A DNA stretch of 64,000 nucleotides, taken from contig VFKA01000005.1 in NCBI GenBank assembly GCA_009885795.1, positions 62,001 to 126,000 on the forward strand. The letters are read 5' to 3'. This document shows, piece by piece, positions 42,497 to 51,690 of this stretch. The position numbers were made by a program, and so were the translations under genes. The DNA comes from Rhodospirillales bacterium. Its GTDB lineage: Bacteria > Pseudomonadota > Alphaproteobacteria > Dongiales > Dongiaceae. The notes below the pieces were generated by a model that worked only from the letters and a program-made list of their open reading frames with translations, was not told where the DNA came from and made no database searches. The first letter of the stretch is position 1. The number at the start of each line of letters is the position of its first letter.

Positions 42497-43093
42497 ATGC
42501 AAATCATCCTGCTCGAGCGCATCGAAAAACTCGGCCAGATGGGCGACGTGGTCAACGTCAAGCCCGGCTACGCCCGCAACTTTCTGCTGCCCCGGCGCAA
42601 GGCGCTGCGCGCCACCGAGGACAACATCAAGCGCTTCGCCGAGCAGCGCTCCCATCTCGAGGCCGCGAACCTCGAGCGCCGCCAGGAGGCCGAGGCCATT
42701 TCCGGGCGCGTCAATGGGCTTAGCGTGGTGCTGGTGCGCCAGGCCGGCGAAACCGGCCAGCTCTACGGCTCGGTCAGTCCCCGCGACATCGCCGATGCCG
42801 TCACCGCGGCCGGCGTCACCATCACCCGCCAGCAGGTGCTGCTCGACCGGCCGATCAAAGTGCTGGGGCTTCACGGCGTGCGGGTGGCGCTTCACCCCGA
42901 GGTCATCGTCTCGGTCACGGCCAATGTCGCCAAGTCGCCGGAAGAGGCCGAATTGCAGGCCAAGGCCGGCGGCTATGTTCCGGAGGCGCCCGCCGCCGCG
43001 GCGAACCTCGACGAGCTGCTGAAGGAAGCCGACGCCAAGCTGGCGGAATCGGACGTGGCGCCGGCCGAGGAAAGCCCGCCGCCCCAGGCCTAG
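42497..43093 (+). CDS. rplI: 50S ribosomal protein L9
   Basis: The 198-residue L9 opens [32 protein letters not shown], the N-terminal signature, followed by the long helix ([21 protein letters not shown] region) and a C-terminal domain ([23 protein letters not shown]). About 45 residues of extra acidic and alanine-rich tail follow. L9 binds 23S rRNA near the L1 stalk base and restrains frameshifting. It is the last gene of the S6-S18-L9 operon. Confidence 0.96.
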   Translation: MQIILLERIEKLGQMGDVVNVKPGYARNFLLPRRKALRATEDNIKRFAEQRSHLEAANLERRQEAEAISGRVNGLSVVLVRQAGETGQLYGSVSPRDIADAVTAAGVTITRQQVLLDRPIKVLGLHGVRVALHPEVIVSVTANVAKSPEEAELQAKAGGYVPEAPAAAANLDELLKEADAKLAESDVAPAEESPPPQA

Positions 43094-43191
43094 CGCGGTA
43101 GCCACGCTTCGGCCGGTAGACATCGGCGCCGGTTTTGCTAGTGTCGCGGCGGATTTCGGCATTCATTCGGCTCACCCCTCGGCTGTCCGGC

Positions 43192-44421
43192 ATGCTCGCT
43201 TCTTACCTGTTTCGGAGTCTGATAAAGGAAGGCGCCCTCGTCATCATCGATGCCGACGGCAAGCGCCACGTGTTCGAAGGCGCGCCCGGGCCGCGGGTCA
43301 CACTGCGCCTGCATGACCGGTCCCTGCACCACCGCCTGCTGCTCAATCCGAAGCTGGCCGTGGGCGAGGGCTACATGGAGGGCACGCTCACCGTCGAGGA
43401 TGGCGCCGACATCTACACGTTCCTCGAACTGGCGGCGCGCAATATCACGGCCTTCGAGCGGCATCCCTATCAGAAGCTGCAGAACGCGCTCGCGCACACA
43501 CTAAAGGCGATCCACACCTATAACCCGGTACACCGGGCACGAAAGAACGTCGCCCATCACTACGACCTGTCCGGCGCGCTCTATGACCTCTTCCTCGACC
43601 GCGACCGGCAGTATTCCTGCGCGTATTTCAACGAAGCGGGCGAGAGCCTCGAAGCCGCTCAAGGAAACAAGAAGCTGCACCTGGCGGCCAAGCTGTTGCT
43701 GGATCCCGGCCAGAAAGTACTCGATATCGGCAGCGGCTGGGGCGGGCTGGCGCTCTATCTGGCCCGGCTTGCCGGGGTCGATGTCACCGGCATCACGCTG
43801 TCGACCGAACAGCAGAAGGTGTCGGCCGAGCGCGCCGGCGAGGCCGGCCTTGGCGAACGGGTCCGCTTCCACCTGCGCGATTATCGCCAGCAGACCGGCC
43901 GTTTCGACCGCATCGTGTCGGTCGGCATGTTCGAGCATGTCGGCACCGGCCACTATCGCGAGTTTTTCGCCAAGGTCAGGGAGCTGCTCACCGAGGATGG
44001 CGTGATGCTGCTGCATTCCATCGGCCGCATGGACCCGCCGGGCGGCACCAATCCATGGCTGCGCAAGTACATCTTTCCCGGCGGCTACACGCCGGCGCTC
44101 TCGGAGGTTCTGGCCGCGGTCGAGGACGAGGGGCTGTGGGTCACCGACATCGAGATTTTGCGCCTGCACTATGCCGAGACCTTGCGCGAATGGCGCCGGC
44201 GTTTTAACGCCAATCGCCTCGCCATCAAGGAAATCTATGACGAGCGGTTCTGCCGCATGTGGGAGTTCTATCTCGCCGGCTCCGAGGTGGCGTTCCGCCA
44301 CATGGGGCAGATGGTGTTCCAGATGCAACTCGCGCGCCGGCAAGACGCCGTGCCGCTGACGCGCGATTACATGATCGACTTCGAACGCGCCCACCGGCAA
44401 CGCGCCATCCTGGCGGCCTAG
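43192..44421 (+). CDS. cfa: Cyclopropane-fatty-acyl-phospholipid synthase
   Basis: The enzyme adds a methylene group from SAM to double bonds of membrane phospholipids, often in stationary phase or under acid stress. The 409-residue protein has a lipid-binding N-terminal part and the CFA core: NVAHHYDLSGALYDLFLD, YSCAYF, KLLLDPGQKVLDIGSGWGG (SAM loop), VTGITLSTEQQ, FDRIVSVGMFEHVG and a late MVFQMQLARRQDAVPLTRDY. An upstream in-frame TTG/GTG region (43135-43191) is possible, but the ATG at 43192 fits family lengths. It stands alone, followed by a REP element. Confidence 0.93.
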   Translation: MLASYLFRSLIKEGALVIIDADGKRHVFEGAPGPRVTLRLHDRSLHHRLLLNPKLAVGEGYMEGTLTVEDGADIYTFLELAARNITAFERHPYQKLQNALAHTLKAIHTYNPVHRARKNVAHHYDLSGALYDLFLDRDRQYSCAYFNEAGESLEAAQGNKKLHLAAKLLLDPGQKVLDIGSGWGGLALYLARLAGVDVTGITLSTEQQKVSAERAGEAGLGERVRFHLRDYRQQTGRFDRIVSVGMFEHVGTGHYREFFAKVRELLTEDGVMLLHSIGRMDPPGGTNPWLRKYIFPGGYTPALSEVLAAVEDEGLWVTDIEILRLHYAETLREWRRRFNANRLAIKEIYDERFCRMWEFYLAGSEVAFRHMGQMVFQMQLARRQDAVPLTRDYMIDFERAHRQRAILAA

Positions 44422-44460
44422 CAATCGGACGGTGCGCTCTCATGCTTCGAAAAAAGAACA

Positions 44461-44503
44461 CCTCGCCCTGAGGAGCGAGCGAAGCGAGCGTCTCGAAGGG
44501 CGG
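44461..44503. repeat. REP-like palindrome (copy 6) between cfa and dnaB
   Basis: CCTCGCCCTGAGGAGCGAGCG ends with the mirrored CGAGCGTCTCGAAGGGCGG. The core matches the other copies. It sits 39 bp past the cfa stop and may end that transcript. The rest of the 217-bp gap (to 44638) shows no gene. Confidence 0.8.
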
Positions 44504-44638
44504 CTTGCGTGGTACGCATTCGCGATTCCGAGAACTAGACCGCGATTTGCGGCCGCGCGGGCGACTTGTCCCCGCGATTCTACTTTCCCCCACTATGAAG
44601 CGCTTGTGGCGTGGCCGGGCAATGCTACGGTTTCGGGC

Positions 44639-46147
44639 ATGGAACCGATTCGAACCACCGGCAATGTCACGCCCTTGCGTCCCGGCGAAGCGCCCGGCCC
44701 GCGCATCCCGCCGCACAATTACGAAGTCGAGCAGGCGCTGCTTGGCGCGGTCCTCGCCAACAACCTCGTCTTCGACAAGGTTGGCGAGTTCCTTCGCCCC
44801 GAGCATTTCGCCGATGCGCTGCACGGCCGCATCTTCGAGGCCGCGGGCAAATTGATTCAGCGCGGCCAGATCGCCAACTTCCTGACGCTGAAGAATCTGT
44901 TCGACCAGGATCCGGCGTTGGCCGAAGTCGGGGGCGCCCAGTACCTGGCGCGGCTCGCCTCCTCGCTCGTCAGCCTCATCAACGCCGAGGATTACGGCCA
45001 CGCGGTGCATGACCTGCACCTGCGCCGCCACCTCATCGGGCTCGGCGAGGACATCGTCAACAAGGCCTTCGATCACGACGTCGATCAACCGGCCCGCGAC
45101 CAGATCGAAGTGGCCGAGCAGCGCCTTTACCAGCTTGCCGAAACCGGCTTGAGCGAAGCCGTGCTGATGCCGCTGTCGGGCGCGCTCGCCAAGGCCATCG
45201 CCATGGCGGAAGCCGCGCACAAGCGCTCCAGTCACATCACCGGCGTCACCACCGGACTCATCGACCTCGACAAGAAGCTGGGCGGGCTGCACCCCTCGGA
45301 CCTCGTCATCATCGCCGGCCGGCCGGGCATGGGCAAGACGGCGCTTGCCACCAACATCGCCTTCAGCGCCGCCAATGCCTATAAAGAGGACCGTGACGAG
45401 GGCGGCGCCAAGGTCGCCTTTTTCTCGCTCGAAATGTCATCCGAACAGCTGGCGACCCGCATTCTCGCCGAGCGCACCGGGGTTTCCTCGGACCGCATCC
45501 GGCGCGGCGAGGTCCGCGACGAGGATTTCGTCAAGTTCGTCTCGGCGGCGCAGGATTTAGAACGCCTGCCGCTCTTCATCGACGATACGCCGGCGCTGAG
45601 CGTGCCGGCGCTGCGCACCCGGGCGCGGCGCCTCAAGCGCCAGCACGGGCTCGGGCTCATCGTCATCGACTACCTTCAGCTCATGCGCACGGCCGGCGAA
45701 AACCGCTTCGACAACCGTGTGCAGGAGGTGAGCGAGATTACCCGCGGCCTCAAGGCCATCGCCAAGGAGCTTAGCGTGCCGGTGCTGGCGCTCTCGCAGC
45801 TTTCGCGCGCGGTCGAGCAGCGCGACGACAAGCGCCCGCAACTGTCGGACTTACGCGAATCCGGCTCCATCGAGCAGGACGCCGACGTGGTGATGTTCAT
45901 CTTCCGCGAGGAGTACTACCACACCCGCAAGGAGCCCAAGCAGCACGAGGACGAGACCGAAGACAAATTCCGCCAGCGTTACGACCGCTGGCAGGCGAAG
46001 GGCGAAGACGTCCACAACATGGCCGATCTCGACATCGCCAAGCAGCGCCACGGGCCGACCGGCACGGTCCCGCTCTTCTTCGACGCCCAGGTGACCCGGT
46101 TCGGCAATCTGGATCGCGACCGCCGGAACGACGGCCGAGCGGATTGA
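44639..46147 (+). CDS. dnaB: Replicative DNA helicase DnaB
   Basis: DnaB is the hexameric 5'-3' helicase of the replication fork. The 502-residue protein opens MEPIRTTGNVTPLRPG, then PPHNYEVEQALLGAVL of the N-terminal domain. The RecA-like domain has GVTTGLIDLDKKLGGLHPSDL, Walker A AGRPGMGKTALA (about residues 226-234), SLEMSSEQLATRILAE, Walker B IDYLQLM, and ALSQLSRAVEQRDDKRPQLSDLRESG with the arginine finger region. A late insert-like acidic stretch (KEPKQHEDETEDKF) is common. The ATG at 44639 is clear; upstream in-frame sequence covers a REP element. No intein is seen. Confidence 0.97.
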   Translation: MEPIRTTGNVTPLRPGEAPGPRIPPHNYEVEQALLGAVLANNLVFDKVGEFLRPEHFADALHGRIFEAAGKLIQRGQIANFLTLKNLFDQDPALAEVGGAQYLARLASSLVSLINAEDYGHAVHDLHLRRHLIGLGEDIVNKAFDHDVDQPARDQIEVAEQRLYQLAETGLSEAVLMPLSGALAKAIAMAEAAHKRSSHITGVTTGLIDLDKKLGGLHPSDLVIIAGRPGMGKTALATNIAFSAANAYKEDRDEGGAKVAFFSLEMSSEQLATRILAERTGVSSDRIRRGEVRDEDFVKFVSAAQDLERLPLFIDDTPALSVPALRTRARRLKRQHGLGLIVIDYLQLMRTAGENRFDNRVQEVSEITRGLKAIAKELSVPVLALSQLSRAVEQRDDKRPQLSDLRESGSIEQDADVVMFIFREEYYHTRKEPKQHEDETEDKFRQRYDRWQAKGEDVHNMADLDIAKQRHGPTGTVPLFFDAQVTRFGNLDRDRRNDGRAD

Positions 46148-46245
46148 CCGGCGGCCCGGACGCCCCTCGTTGACGCCCTGGGGGGCGTTCGCTATACGGT
46201 CTCAAATCCCCTCACGATGGCCGCCGGCACCCTGGCACCCCCCCT

Positions 46246-47022
46246 ATGATTCATTTTCCGCAGCTCATCGGCCGCACGGTCCTCGCCGGTTTGACGACGG
46301 CCGGGCGCCTCTCGATTTTCACCGTGGTCGCGCTTATCCACTGTGTGCGACCGCCCTTCTACCCGCGCCTGATCTTACGCCAAATGATCGAGATCGGTTA
46401 CTACTCGCTCCCGGTAGTAGGGCTGACCGCGATTTTCACCGGCATGGTGCTGGCGCTTCAGAGCCATACCGGCTTCTCGCGGTTCGAGGCCGAAGCGGCG
46501 ATCCCGAACGTCGTCGTCATTTCGATCACGCGCGAACTGGGGCCGGTGCTGGCCGCCCTCATGGTCGCGGGGCGCGTCGGCGCCGCCATGGCGGCCGAGA
46601 TCGGCACCATGCGTGTCACCGAGCAGATCGACGCGCTCACGACGCTTTCCACCAACCCGATGAAATATCTCGTGGCGCCGCGGCTTATCGCCGCCCTCGT
46701 CATGCTCCCCTGCCTCGTCTTGGTCGCCGATATCATCGGGGTCTTGGGCGGTTATCTCGTCTCCACCTACAAGCTGGGGCTGAACCCCGGCAACTACTTG
46801 CGCAACACTTGGGAATTCCTCGAACCCATCGATGTCACGTCCGGCCTGGTCAAGGCGGCGGTGTTCGGCTTCATCGTGGCGCTGCTTGGCTGCTACAATG
46901 GCTACTATTCTAAGGGCGGCGCGCAGGGCGTGGGCGCCGCCACGACCAGCGCCGTCGTGGGGGCCTCGATCCTCATCCTCGCTTCCGACTACATCGTCAC
47001 CGAGCTGTTCTTCTCGCGATGA
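46246..47022 (+). CDS. mlaE: MlaE-family ABC lipid-transport permease
   Basis: MlaE forms, with MlaF, the inner-membrane core that moves phospholipids between membranes. The 258-residue protein has about five to six helices and the DUF140 blocks: SLPVVGLTAIFTGMVLALQS, RELGPVLAALMVAGRVGAAMAAEIGTM, VTEQIDAL and NPMKYLVAPR. It is translationally coupled to mlaF (ATGA overlap). mlaD, mlaC and mlaB do not follow in this window, unlike in enterobacteria. Confidence 0.92.
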   Translation: MIHFPQLIGRTVLAGLTTAGRLSIFTVVALIHCVRPPFYPRLILRQMIEIGYYSLPVVGLTAIFTGMVLALQSHTGFSRFEAEAAIPNVVVISITRELGPVLAALMVAGRVGAAMAAEIGTMRVTEQIDALTTLSTNPMKYLVAPRLIAALVMLPCLVLVADIIGVLGGYLVSTYKLGLNPGNYLRNTWEFLEPIDVTSGLVKAAVFGFIVALLGCYNGYYSKGGAQGVGAATTSAVVGASILILASDYIVTELFFSR

Positions 47023-47798
47023 CCGAGGCCGCGCCCAAGATCGCCATCCGCGATCTCCATAAGGCCTTCGGCGACAAGAAAGTGCTGAACGGCATCGACC
47101 TCGACGTCGGAATCGGCGAATCGCTGGTCGTCATCGGCGGTTCGGGCACGGGCAAGTCGGTCATGATCAAATGCGTGCTTGGCATCGTCGAACCGGACAG
47201 CGGCTCGATCAAGGTCGACGGCGAGGAAGTGGTCGGCATGCCGGCGCGCGAGCGCGAGCGGGTGTTGAGCAAGTTCGGCATGCTGTTCCAAGGCGGCGCT
47301 CTCTTCGACAGCTTGTCCGTCTGGGAAAACGTCGCCTTCGGCCTCGTCGCCGGCAAGGGCATGGGCCGGATCGAGGCCAAGGAGATCGCGCTCAGGAAAT
47401 TGGGCGCCGTCGGCCTCGGCCCGGAGGTGGGCGAGCTGTCGCCGGCCGAGCTTTCCGGCGGCATGCAGAAGCGCGTGGCGCTGGCCCGCGCCATCGCCAC
47501 CGAGCCGGAGATCATCTTCTTCGACGAGCCGACCACCGGCCTCGATCCGATCATGGGCGATGTCATCAACGATCTCGTCAAGAAATGCGTGCAGGCGCTG
47601 GGCGCGACCGCGCTTTCAATCACGCATGACATGGCGAGCGTGCGGCGCATCGCCGATCGCGTCGCCATGATCTACAACGGCCGAATCATCTGGAACGGCT
47701 CGGTGAAGGACATCGACCGCTCCGGCAACGATCACGTCGACCAGTTCATCCACGGCCGCGCCGAGGGACCGATCAAGATGCCGATCAGGCCCCTGTGA
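47019..47798 (+). CDS. mlaF: MlaF-type ABC lipid-transport ATPase
   Basis: A 259-residue ATPase paired with the upstream MlaE permease. Walker A GGSGTGKSV, Q-loop FGMLFQGGALFDSLSVWENV, signature LSGGMQKRVALAR, Walker B IIFFDEPTTGLDPI and ITHDMASVRR. FQ(GGAL)FDS and DEPTTGLDPI are characteristic of the Mkl/MlaF group. The stop overlaps radA as GTGA. Confidence 0.93.
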   Translation: MTEAAPKIAIRDLHKAFGDKKVLNGIDLDVGIGESLVVIGGSGTGKSVMIKCVLGIVEPDSGSIKVDGEEVVGMPARERERVLSKFGMLFQGGALFDSLSVWENVAFGLVAGKGMGRIEAKEIALRKLGAVGLGPEVGELSPAELSGGMQKRVALARAIATEPEIIFFDEPTTGLDPIMGDVINDLVKKCVQALGATALSITHDMASVRRIADRVAMIYNGRIIWNGSVKDIDRSGNDHVDQFIHGRAEGPIKMPIRPL

Positions 47799-49219
47799 CC
47801 GCCTTGGCCCGCCAGCCATCCTATGTCTGCCAGTCATGCGGCGCGTCCCATGCGCGCTGGGGCGGCCGTTGCGAGGCGTGCGGCGCGTGGAACAGCATCA
47901 CCGAGGAGGCGCCCCGCGAGGCGGTGCCGCGCGGGATCGGCGGCGGCGGCAAGCGCCTCGCCTTCGAGAGCCTCGTCGGCCCGGTATCCGACACGGAACT
48001 CCGCCTGCCGACCGGCATCGGCGAATTCGATCGCGTGCTCGGCGGCGGGCTGGTGCGCGGTTCGGCCGTGCTCGTGGGCGGCGACCCCGGCATCGGCAAG
48101 TCGACCCTGTTGTTGCAGGTCGTGGCGGCGGCCGCGCGCGCCGGCCGGCGCTGCGTCTATATTTCCGGCGAGGAGGCGGTGGCGCAAGTGCGCCTGCGCG
48201 CGCGCCGTCTCGACGCCGCGGTTCCCGCCGTCGACCTCGCCAGCGCCACCAGCGTGCGCGACATCCTCGCCAGCCTCGAGACCGGCGACGCGCCCCTTCT
48301 CGCCATCATCGACTCGATCCAGACCATGTACGTGGACAGCCTCGATTCCGCGCCGGGCACCGTGGCCCAGGTGCGCGCCAGCGCCGGCGAGCTCATCCGC
48401 ATGGCCAAGCGCCGCGACATCGCCCTCGTCCTCGTCGGGCACGTGACCAAGGAAGGGCTGATCGCCGGCCCCAGGGTTCTGGAACATATGGTCGACACGG
48501 TGATCTATTTCGAAGGCGAGCGCGGCCACCATTTTCGCATCCTGCGCGCGGTCAAGAACCGCTACGGCCCGACCGACGAGATCGGCGTTTTCGACATGAC
48601 CGAAGCCGGGCTGATCGAGGTGACCAACCCCTCGGCGCTGTTCCTGGCCGAGCGCCGCGGCAGCGTCAGCGGGTCTTGCGTCTTTGCCGGCATCGAGGGC
48701 ACGAGGCCCGTCCTTGTCGAGGTCCAGGCGCTTCTCGCGCCCTCGACGCTGGCCGCGCCGCGCCGCGCGGTGGTGGGATGGGACAGCGCGCGCCTGGCCA
48801 TGGTCATGGCGGTGCTCGAATCGCGCTGCGGCCTGGCGCTCGGCGGCTACGACGTCTACCTGAACGTCGCCGGGGGCCTGCGCATCCTCGAGCCGGCGGC
48901 CGATCTCGCGGTCGCGGCGGCGCTCGTCTCCTCGCTTGCCGACGTGCCCGTGCCCAGCGAAGCGGTGGCATTCGGCGAAGTCGGGCTCGGCGGCGAGGTG
49001 CGCGCCGTGGCCCAACCCGGCCAGCGGCTGAAGGAAGCGGCGAAACTCGGATTCACGCAAGGTTTCGTGCCGCCGAAACGCGCCAACGCGCCGTCCCTGC
49101 CCCAAGGAATGGCGGTGCAAGAGATCGCCCATCTCCGCGACCTCGTCGCCCGGATCGCCGGCAAGAGCCTCGCCGGCCGGCGCGGCGCAAGACGCGTACA
49201 ATCCTCCGACCCCGATTGA
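47795..49219 (+). CDS. radA: DNA repair protein RadA
   Basis: RadA (Sms) is a RecA-like ATPase and branch-migration helicase used in recombinational repair. The 474-residue protein has an N-terminal zinc finger CQSCGASHARWGGRCEACG, Walker A GGDPGIGKSTLLLQ, the RadA-specific KNRYGPTDEIGVF and a Lon-like C-terminal domain (GYDVYLNVAGGLRILEPAADLAVAAAL). The start is GTG at 47795 overlapping mlaF. It is followed by cvpA and purF, an order shared across alphaproteobacteria. Confidence 0.96.
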   Translation: MTALARQPSYVCQSCGASHARWGGRCEACGAWNSITEEAPREAVPRGIGGGGKRLAFESLVGPVSDTELRLPTGIGEFDRVLGGGLVRGSAVLVGGDPGIGKSTLLLQVVAAAARAGRRCVYISGEEAVAQVRLRARRLDAAVPAVDLASATSVRDILASLETGDAPLLAIIDSIQTMYVDSLDSAPGTVAQVRASAGELIRMAKRRDIALVLVGHVTKEGLIAGPRVLEHMVDTVIYFEGERGHHFRILRAVKNRYGPTDEIGVFDMTEAGLIEVTNPSALFLAERRGSVSGSCVFAGIEGTRPVLVEVQALLAPSTLAAPRRAVVGWDSARLAMVMAVLESRCGLALGGYDVYLNVAGGLRILEPAADLAVAAALVSSLADVPVPSEAVAFGEVGLGGEVRAVAQPGQRLKEAAKLGFTQGFVPPKRANAPSLPQGMAVQEIAHLRDLVARIAGKSLAGRRGARRVQSSDPD

Positions 49220-49227
49220 GGACCATC

Positions 49228-49920
49228 ATGTCCGACCTGCCCGTCAACATCGTCGATATCGCCGTTGCCGTCGTGCTGCTGATATCGGCGCTGCTCGCCT
49301 TCACGCGCGGTCTCGTGCGCGAGGTGCTGTCGATCGGAAGCTGGCTCGCCGCCGCGGCCGCCGCGCTCTATGGCTACAAGTCGGTGAGCCCCCTCGTGCT
49401 GGAGTTGATCGCCCCGCCGGCGCCGGCGGCCGGAACCACGGCCGTGCCCAGCGGCATCTTCGCCTACGTCTCGCCCGAGACCCTGGCGGACGCGGGCGCC
49501 GCCGGCGGCCTCTTCGTCCTGACCCTGATCGTCTGTTCGATCCTCAGCCACTACGTGTCGCGCCTGGTTCGCGGCATCGGCGCCTTGGGCGCGCTCGATC
49601 GCTCGCTCGGCCTTCTGTTCGGCGTTGCGCGGGGCGCGCTGCTCGTCTGCCTCGCGTTTCTCGCCTTCGTCTGGGTCTTGCCCAGGGTCGAGGACCTCCC
49701 GGCCTGGGTGGCCGAGGCCAGGAGCCTGCCCTTCATCGCCGAGGGCGCCGCGTGGCTGAGCCAGGCGATCCCCGAGGATCTGCTGCGCCGGGCCGGCGAG
49801 GCCGCCGGCATTTCCCCCGGCGCGCCGGCGCCGCCGAATCCCGCTGCATCCACCGACGCTTCGGGGTATAAGGATTCCGACCGCGAGGACATCGATCGAC
49901 TGATGAAGAGTTCGCAGTGA
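49228..49920 (+). CDS. cvpA: CvpA-family membrane protein
   Basis: A 230-residue membrane protein with four predicted helices (VDIAVAVVLLISALLAFTRG, SIGSWLAAAAAALYGY, GLFVLTLIVCSILSHYVS, LLFGVARGALLVCLAFLAFVW), the CvpA core. In enterobacteria the family is linked to colicin V production and cell-envelope integrity. A proline- and alanine-rich tail follows. GAGGA precedes the ATG. It is coupled to purF (GTGA), a classic neighbour. Confidence 0.93.
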   Translation: MSDLPVNIVDIAVAVVLLISALLAFTRGLVREVLSIGSWLAAAAAALYGYKSVSPLVLELIAPPAPAAGTTAVPSGIFAYVSPETLADAGAAGGLFVLTLIVCSILSHYVSRLVRGIGALGALDRSLGLLFGVARGALLVCLAFLAFVWVLPRVEDLPAWVAEARSLPFIAEGAAWLSQAIPEDLLRRAGEAAGISPGAPAPPNPAASTDASGYKDSDREDIDRLMKSSQ

Positions 49921-51389
49921 TTGATCCCCACAGCGCGCCTGCCGCTCACCCCTTCGACGGCGACCGGCTGCGCGAGGAGTGCGGCGTCTTCGGCATCTAC
50001 GGCCACGTCGAATCGACGGCGCTCACGGTTCTGGGCCTCCATGCCTTGCAGCATCGCGGCCAGGAGGCGGCCGGCATCGTCACCTTCGACGGCCGGCGGT
50101 TCCACGCCCACCGGGTTCTGGGCCAGGTGGCCGACGGCTTCGCGTCCGAAGCGGTGGTGGCGCGCCTGCCCGGCCACGCGGCGGTCGGGCACAACCGCTA
50201 TTCGACGACCGGCGACACCATCCTCCGGAACGTGCAGCCGCTGTTCGCCGATCTCGCCTTCGGCGGTTTCGCCATCGCCCACAATGGCAACCTGACCAAC
50301 GCCTATGCCTTGCGCCGCGAGTTGGTGCAGCGCGGATCGCTGTTCCAATCGACCACCGACACCGAGGTCATCACCCACTTGATGGCGACCGCCCCGCGCG
50401 GCACGGCGGTGGAGCGCCTCATTCACGCGCTGCGCCAGGTCGAAGGCGCCTATTCGCTGGTGGCCATGGCCGACGACATGGTGATCGGCGTGCGCGATCC
50501 CTTGGGTGTCCGGCCGCTGGTCTTGGGCAAGCTCGGCGACACCAACATCCTCGCCTCGGAGACCTGCGCGCTCGATATCATCGGCGCGAAATTCGTGCGC
50601 GACGTCGAGGCCGGCGAGATCGTCATCCTCGACGCCGACGGCGTGCGCTCCTTGAAGCCCTTCGGCAAGATGGCGCGGCGCTTCTGCGTCTTCGAGTTCA
50701 TCTATTTCGCCCGGCCCGACAGCGTCGTCGAGGGCACCAGCGTCTACGACGCCAGGAAGCGCATCGGCCGCGAATTGGCGCGCGAGGCGCCGGTGGACGC
50801 GGACGTGGTGATCCCGGTTCCCGATTCCGGCGTGCCCGCGGCCATGGGCTTCGCCGCCGAGGCCGGCCTGCCGTTCGAGTTGGGGCTGATCCGCAACCAC
50901 TATGTCGGGCGGACCTTCATCGAGCCCACCAACCACATCCGCAATTTCGGGGTGAAGCTGAAGCACAACGCCAACCGCTCCCAGATCGAGGGCCGCCGCG
51001 TCGTCCTCGTCGACGACAGCATCGTGCGCGGCACGACCTCGCGCAAGATCGTGGAGATGGTCAGGAACGCCGGAGCGAAAGAGGTGCACATGCGCATCTC
51101 GAGCCCGCCGGTGGCGCATTCCTGCTTCTACGGCATCGACACGCCGGAACGCTCGGAGCTGCTGGCCTCGCGCCGCGACGTGCCGGCGATCGGCGCGTTC
51201 ATCGGCGTCGACAGCCTGGCGTTCATCTCGCTCGACGGCCTCTACCGCGCCATGGGCCACCCTGCCCGCGACCCGGAGAAACCGCAATTCTGCGACGCCT
51301 GCTTCAGCGGCGACTATCCGACCCCGCTCACCGATTCGGGCGGCGAGGGCGTCCCGGCGCAGCTCTCGCTCCTCGCCGAACTCGGCTAG
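49917..51389 (+). CDS. purF: Amidophosphoribosyltransferase
   Basis: PurF makes phosphoribosylamine from PRPP and glutamine, the first committed step of purine synthesis. The 490-residue protein has a short propeptide before the glutaminase cysteine in REECGVFGIYGH. GLHALQHRGQEAAGIV, GHNRYSTTG, AHNGNLTN and the PRPP motif VVLVDDSIVRGTTSRKIVEM follow. FCVFEFIYFARPDS and the late cysteines (CFYG, CDACF) are placed where many PurF proteins hold an iron-sulfur cluster, though the full set is not certain. It starts with GTG at 49917 overlapping cvpA. Confidence 0.96.
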   Translation: MIDPHSAPAAHPFDGDRLREECGVFGIYGHVESTALTVLGLHALQHRGQEAAGIVTFDGRRFHAHRVLGQVADGFASEAVVARLPGHAAVGHNRYSTTGDTILRNVQPLFADLAFGGFAIAHNGNLTNAYALRRELVQRGSLFQSTTDTEVITHLMATAPRGTAVERLIHALRQVEGAYSLVAMADDMVIGVRDPLGVRPLVLGKLGDTNILASETCALDIIGAKFVRDVEAGEIVILDADGVRSLKPFGKMARRFCVFEFIYFARPDSVVEGTSVYDARKRIGRELAREAPVDADVVIPVPDSGVPAAMGFAAEAGLPFELGLIRNHYVGRTFIEPTNHIRNFGVKLKHNANRSQIEGRRVVLVDDSIVRGTTSRKIVEMVRNAGAKEVHMRISSPPVAHSCFYGIDTPERSELLASRRDVPAIGAFIGVDSLAFISLDGLYRAMGHPARDPEKPQFCDACFSGDYPTPLTDSGGEGVPAQLSLLAELG

Positions 51390-51690
51390 GAAAAGGGGTC
51401 GGGAGTCGATTATCTCGGATCTAAGGGCTAGTCAGGAGATAAGCGATGCAAGTCCCGTTCTTCTCGATTCTTGTTGTTCCGCGCCATTCCCCCTTTGTCA
51501 TCGCCGGGCTTGACCCGGCGATCCATCTGCGTCGCACGCGTGGTGTTGCGCCCGATCGGCGTGATTCTTCCGGCGATGTCGCCGGCCTCACCATGGATCG
51601 CCGGGTCAAGCCCGGCGATGACAACTTTACTTGGCGTCCCGCGGCTCGGATTGATTCGCCTATTTCCTGACAAACTCCAAAGGGCCCGCG
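51390..51690. other. 301-bp gap between purF and SDR with long inverted repeat
   Basis: There is no gene. Apart from the perfect 32-bp inverted repeat at 51495-51624 (listed separately), the first 100 bases hold no recognised signal. AAAGGG at about 51680 is the ribosome site of the next gene. Confidence 0.6.
51495..51624. repeat. Perfect 32-bp inverted repeat
   Basis: The arms at 51495-51526 (starting TTGTCATCGCCGGGCTTGA) and 51593-51624 are exact reverse complements. The 66-base spacer contains its own hairpin CCGGCGATGTCGCCGG. The arm, with GTCATCGCCGGG and CCGGCGATCCA, resembles an extragenic repeat common in alphaproteobacteria. It is 105 bp past the purF stop and 66 bp before the next gene. 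Confidence 0.85.

Noticed and set aside
51428-51673. Overlapping small frames on both strands between purF and the SDR gene
   Set aside because: Both are readings through the 32-bp inverted repeat, which gives similar translations from either strand; typical of extragenic repeats.
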